Shown in pieces: positions 61,248 through 64,000 of a stretch of DNA of 64,000 nucleotides (within the stretch, counting starts at the first letter, position 1; the number at the start of each line of letters is the position of its first letter). The position numbers and the translations under genes are program-made. Under the pieces are notes generated by a model, which was given only the letters and a program-made list of their open reading frames with translations, did no database searches and had not been told where the DNA came from. Source of the stretch: Mycobacterium bourgelatii (GTDB lineage Bacteria; Actinomycetota; Actinomycetes; Mycobacteriales; Mycobacteriaceae); the NCBI RefSeq assembly GCF_010723575.1, contig NZ_BLKZ01000001.1, forward strand, positions 434,001 through 498,000. The letters run 5' to 3'.

Positions 61248-64000
61248 ATGGTGCAGTGGGTACCGCCGCCACTTCCTGCCGAGCTTGCTGCCCGCCGCGG
61301 TGGCCCCCTCGTTGGGCGCGCCGCCGAGCTCGCAGCGTTCGAGCAGGCCTGGGATCGAGTGGAACAGGGCAAGCGCCAGGCGGTGTTCGTCGGCGGTGAG
61401 CCCGGAGCGGGTAAGACACGCCTGTCCGCGGAGGTGGCCGGGCGTTTGTTCGACCACGAGGTCGCGGTGCTCGTCGGCAGTTCGACGGCCGATGCCAACA
61501 TGCCTTACGCACCGTTCGCAGAGGCGCTGGACCGCCTGCTGCTCGCGAACGCGCCGGGTTCGCTGGCGGAAGCGTTGGCGGATGCGGGACCACAACTGCG
61601 GCGGCTGACAACCCAGGTGGATCGGCACCTGCCCGACCCCGCCCCGCTAGAACCCGCCGACGACGTCGATGCGCCGCGGCGTGCCCTCTTCGACGCGGTG
61701 ACGGGCTTTCTGCGGCGGCTGGCAATCGATCGCCCCATCGCGTTGGTCCTCGAAGATATGCATTGGGCGCAAGTCCCGACCCTGGCGATGCTCGAGCACG
61801 TGCTCATCGGCTGCGCCGATGTGCGCATGCTGGTGGTGTCCACCTTCCGCACTACCGAACCGGACCGCTCCGAAGAGCTCGCCACGCGGATGGCCGATCT
61901 GCACCGCTTCGACGGTGTTCGGCGTATCGATCTCGGGGGTCTGGACACCGAGGCGATCGCCGAGTATGTCGGCCAGGTTCAGCAACTGGGCGTGCCGTCG
62001 GCGCGCACGGCCGCGGCGTTGCTGCGGGATCGAACCGGCGGCAATCCATTCTTTCTGACCGAACTTTGCAATCACCTGGCAATGCGCGGCGGGTGGGATG
62101 GGTTAGGCACGCTGAGTTCACAGCGGACCGTTCCGGCGTCGATCGGTGATGTGATCGCACGGCGGGTCCGCGGCCTCGGGGCCAGCGTCCGCAACGTCAT
62201 CGAACAGGCGGCGGTATTGGGTGAAGGATTTGATCTGGCGGCCTTGATCGCCACCAGCGAGGCCGATCTTGCGGCGACGCTGGCCGCGATCGATTCGGCC
62301 GAAGCCGTGGGGCTGATCCGGGCAGTCCCGGGATCCGATGGTGAGTTCGCGTTTGTGCACGCGCTGACCCGCGAGACTGTGCTCGACGGGATGGTGGCCT
62401 CGCGGCAACGGATCATGCACGCTCGGGCCGCCGAAGCGCTGCAGGGTCGCGCCGACCCCGCGATTGTCCCCCGCGTGGCCAACCACTACCTGCTTGCGCA
62501 CGTGCTGGGCTACCACGATCAGGCATATCACTTTTCACAGAAAGCGGCTCGACTAGCGGAGCAGAGCCTGGCTTACGAGGACGCGGCGAAATGGTACGAG
62601 CGCGCAGCGTCGCTTCCCGAACTGAGTCCCACGGACCGGGCCCGACTGAATTTCGGAGCAGCCAAAAACCACGTTCGCGCAGGCGATTTCGCGCGTGCCC
62701 GCGAAATCTACGAGCGGCTCAGCGCAATGGACGATCCACTCATCCGGCTAGAGGCGGCCGTAGGGTATGAGAACGCTTGTTGGCGTCCCGGGCTGGCGGG
62801 TTCGAAAGCAGCCGATCTGCTGGCGTCGGCGCTGGAGGCGTGTGGCTTGGACATCAGCGACTCCCGATATGTGGTGGCACTCGCCAGTTTCGGACGGGCG
62901 TTGCCGTTTGCCGGCGAGGTGGTGCGTGCTCGCGAAATAGGTAGTCGCGCCATCCAACTCGCACGAGACATCGCTGATCCGGCGGTCCTCGTGCATGCTC
63001 TGCACGCCAGCCTGTGGCAGAGCCTGAGCCCGGAGTTGTGTGACATCCAACTGGAGCGGACGGCCGAGCTCATGCGTGGGGCGCAATCGATTCGCGACTA
63101 CGACACCCTTGGCTCGGTGTCGCACTTCCGCGCGGTGGTCACCTATGTGGTCGGTCGGCCGGACGACCTGGCCGCCGCGTCGGCCGAATTGCAGCGCGCG
63201 GTGCAAGCGTGCGAGCAGCCCTTCTTCAGCTTCATCAACGCGTGTGGCAAGCAGGCACTGACGTACTTGCGGGGCGACTTCGAGGGCGCCGAACAGTGGG
63301 TGGACATCGCGTTACGCACGGGCAAACAATTCGCCGCAGACGAGACCGAAGGCTCGTACGGGGCTCAAATGTTCATCATTCGCCGAGAAACCGGGGACCT
63401 GAAGCGATTCGCTGGGTTCGTCGACGGCAGCGAGACTTTCGCCGGACGATGGGTGCCGGGGTTGCTCGCGCTGTATACCGAGCTCGGCTGCGAGCGTGGC
63501 ATGACCCGCGCACTCAATCACCTCATGAACCGCAATCTCAATGATTACACCGATCAGGCGCAGTGGCCGATGGAGCTGGTTTTCATGCTGGAAGCGGCCC
63601 TGGAACTGGGGAATCGGGAGGCGGTGCACGTGCTGCGCCCGTTCATGGCGCGCTTTGCCGGCAGGAATCTGGCGGCGGGACAGTTCGTTGCACTGTTCGG
63701 TAGTGCCGACCGATATCTCGCCCGGATCGCGGCACTTGCCGGACAAAACGACGCCGCCGAGCGTCTCTTCGCCGCGGCGCTGGAGATGGACCGGCGGATG
63801 GGCGCGACGGTTCATGTCGCCGAAACGCTGGCCCGGCACGCGCTCTTTTGGGCGTCTGTAGGTCGCGCCGACGAGGCGCGGAGCCTTGCCGACCAAGCTC
63901 GCGCGATCGCCGCGCCGATCGGCCAATCCCGCGTCCTGGATTTGGTGGATCCATTGCTCACCGCCCGCCCAGGGGCGCCAAAGGGCCTCGATAACTTGAG
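61248..64000 (+). CDS. LuxR-type large ATPase regulator (LAL family), truncated by the window end
   Basis: The frame is open from ATG 61248 to the last base, at least 917 residues. The N-terminal P-loop AAA/STAND ATPase has VFVGGEPGAGKTRLSAEVAG (Walker A, ~50-70) and ALVLEDMHWAQ (Walker B, ~165). A TPR-like helical region rich in Ala/Arg follows. The expected C-terminal LuxR helix-turn-helix would lie beyond 64000 and is not seen. Such regulators bind an inducer through the helical part and ATP at the P-loop. It is divergent from the FAD oxidase, suggesting that gene as a target. Confidence 0.88.
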   Translation, partial: MVQWVPPPLPAELAARRGGPLVGRAAELAAFEQAWDRVEQGKRQAVFVGGEPGAGKTRLSAEVAGRLFDHEVAVLVGSSTADANMPYAPFAEALDRLLLANAPGSLAEALADAGPQLRRLTTQVDRHLPDPAPLEPADDVDAPRRALFDAVTGFLRRLAIDRPIALVLEDMHWAQVPTLAMLEHVLIGCADVRMLVVSTFRTTEPDRSEELATRMADLHRFDGVRRIDLGGLDTEAIAEYVGQVQQLGVPSARTAAALLRDRTGGNPFFLTELCNHLAMRGGWDGLGTLSSQRTVPASIGDVIARRVRGLGASVRNVIEQAAVLGEGFDLAALIATSEADLAATLAAIDSAEAVGLIRAVPGSDGEFAFVHALTRETVLDGMVASRQRIMHARAAEALQGRADPAIVPRVANHYLLAHVLGYHDQAYHFSQKAARLAEQSLAYEDAAKWYERAASLPELSPTDRARLNFGAAKNHVRAGDFARAREIYERLSAMDDPLIRLEAAVGYENACWRPGLAGSKAADLLASALEACGLDISDSRYVVALASFGRALPFAGEVVRAREIGSRAIQLARDIADPAVLVHALHASLWQSLSPELCDIQLERTAELMRGAQSIRDYDTLGSVSHFRAVVTYVVGRPDDLAAASAELQRAVQACEQPFFSFINACGKQALTYLRGDFEGAEQWVDIALRTGKQFAADETEGSYGAQMFIIRRETGDLKRFAGFVDGSETFAGRWVPGLLALYTELGCERGMTRALNHLMNRNLNDYTDQAQWPMELVFMLEAALELGNREAVHVLRPFMARFAGRNLAAGQFVALFGSADRYLARIAALAGQNDAAERLFAAALEMDRRMGATVHVAETLARHALFWASVGRADEARSLADQARAIAAPIGQSRVLDLVDPLLTARPGAPKGLDNL

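Noticed and set aside
61098..61628. 176-residue minus-strand frame at the LAL gene start
   Set aside because: It lies antisense to the Walker A region of the large ATPase and covers the operator; no motifs.

Overview
The window is high-GC actinobacterial DNA. Gene content and order follow the Mycobacterium tuberculosis Rv0517-Rv0566c region closely. Two PE_PGRS genes, F420-type nitroreductases and the mycobacterial menaquinone cluster point to a slow-growing, non-tuberculous Mycobacterium. The species cannot be fixed from this window. Locus names such as Rv0524 are homology assignments recalled from family knowledge, not search results.

Layout. 0.3-3.3 kb: membrane acyltransferase with a fused SGNH domain, plus a Tat-type esterase. 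3.4-4.8 kb: GABA-type permease. 4.8-8.6 kb: a tight minus-strand run of an unknown protein, two tandem deazaflavin nitroreductase paralogues, an enolase-superfamily enzyme and a ketopantoate-reductase-like enzyme. 8.7-14.8 kb: hemL, a phosphatase and the system II cytochrome c maturation set (TlpA-like, CcdA, ResB, CcsA). 14.8-18.8 kb: a MinD-like ATPase, two small membrane proteins, fabH and menA. 18.9-22.9 kb: a frame-disrupted PE_PGRS gene. 23.1-27.9 kb: mtnP, a multi-pass membrane protein and a Thr/Pro-rich wall-spanning protein. 27.9-49.8 kb: the menaquinone block, with menE, menB, menC, a MenH-like hydrolase, menD, menG, the MenJ-type reductase and a polyprenyl diphosphate synthase, together with pitA, fadD8, mgtA and htpX. 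49.8-54.4 kb: degenerate repeats, a lone HicB antitoxin, gpsA, a Baeyer-Villiger-type monooxygenase and a RES/Xre-type toxin-antitoxin pair. 54.4-64 kb: yajQ, tRNA-Tyr, a ferredoxin/HTH regulator operon, an intact PE_PGRS gene, a flavin oxidase, and a divergent LuxR-type (LAL) ATPase regulator cut by the window end.

The main theme is respiration. menA, menE, menB, menC, menD, menG and MenJ build and reduce menaquinone. hemL supplies tetrapyrrole, and CcdA, ResB, CcsA and the TlpA-like protein attach haem to cytochrome c. The remaining genes are accessory.

The least explained signals are non-coding. They are two related 60-nt palindromes (one perfect, at the ccdA/resB boundary), a third long palindrome beside fadD8, a hairpin inserted in frame in hemL, three strong operator-like palindromes, and a degenerate triplication of the 5' end of a HicB antitoxin gene.
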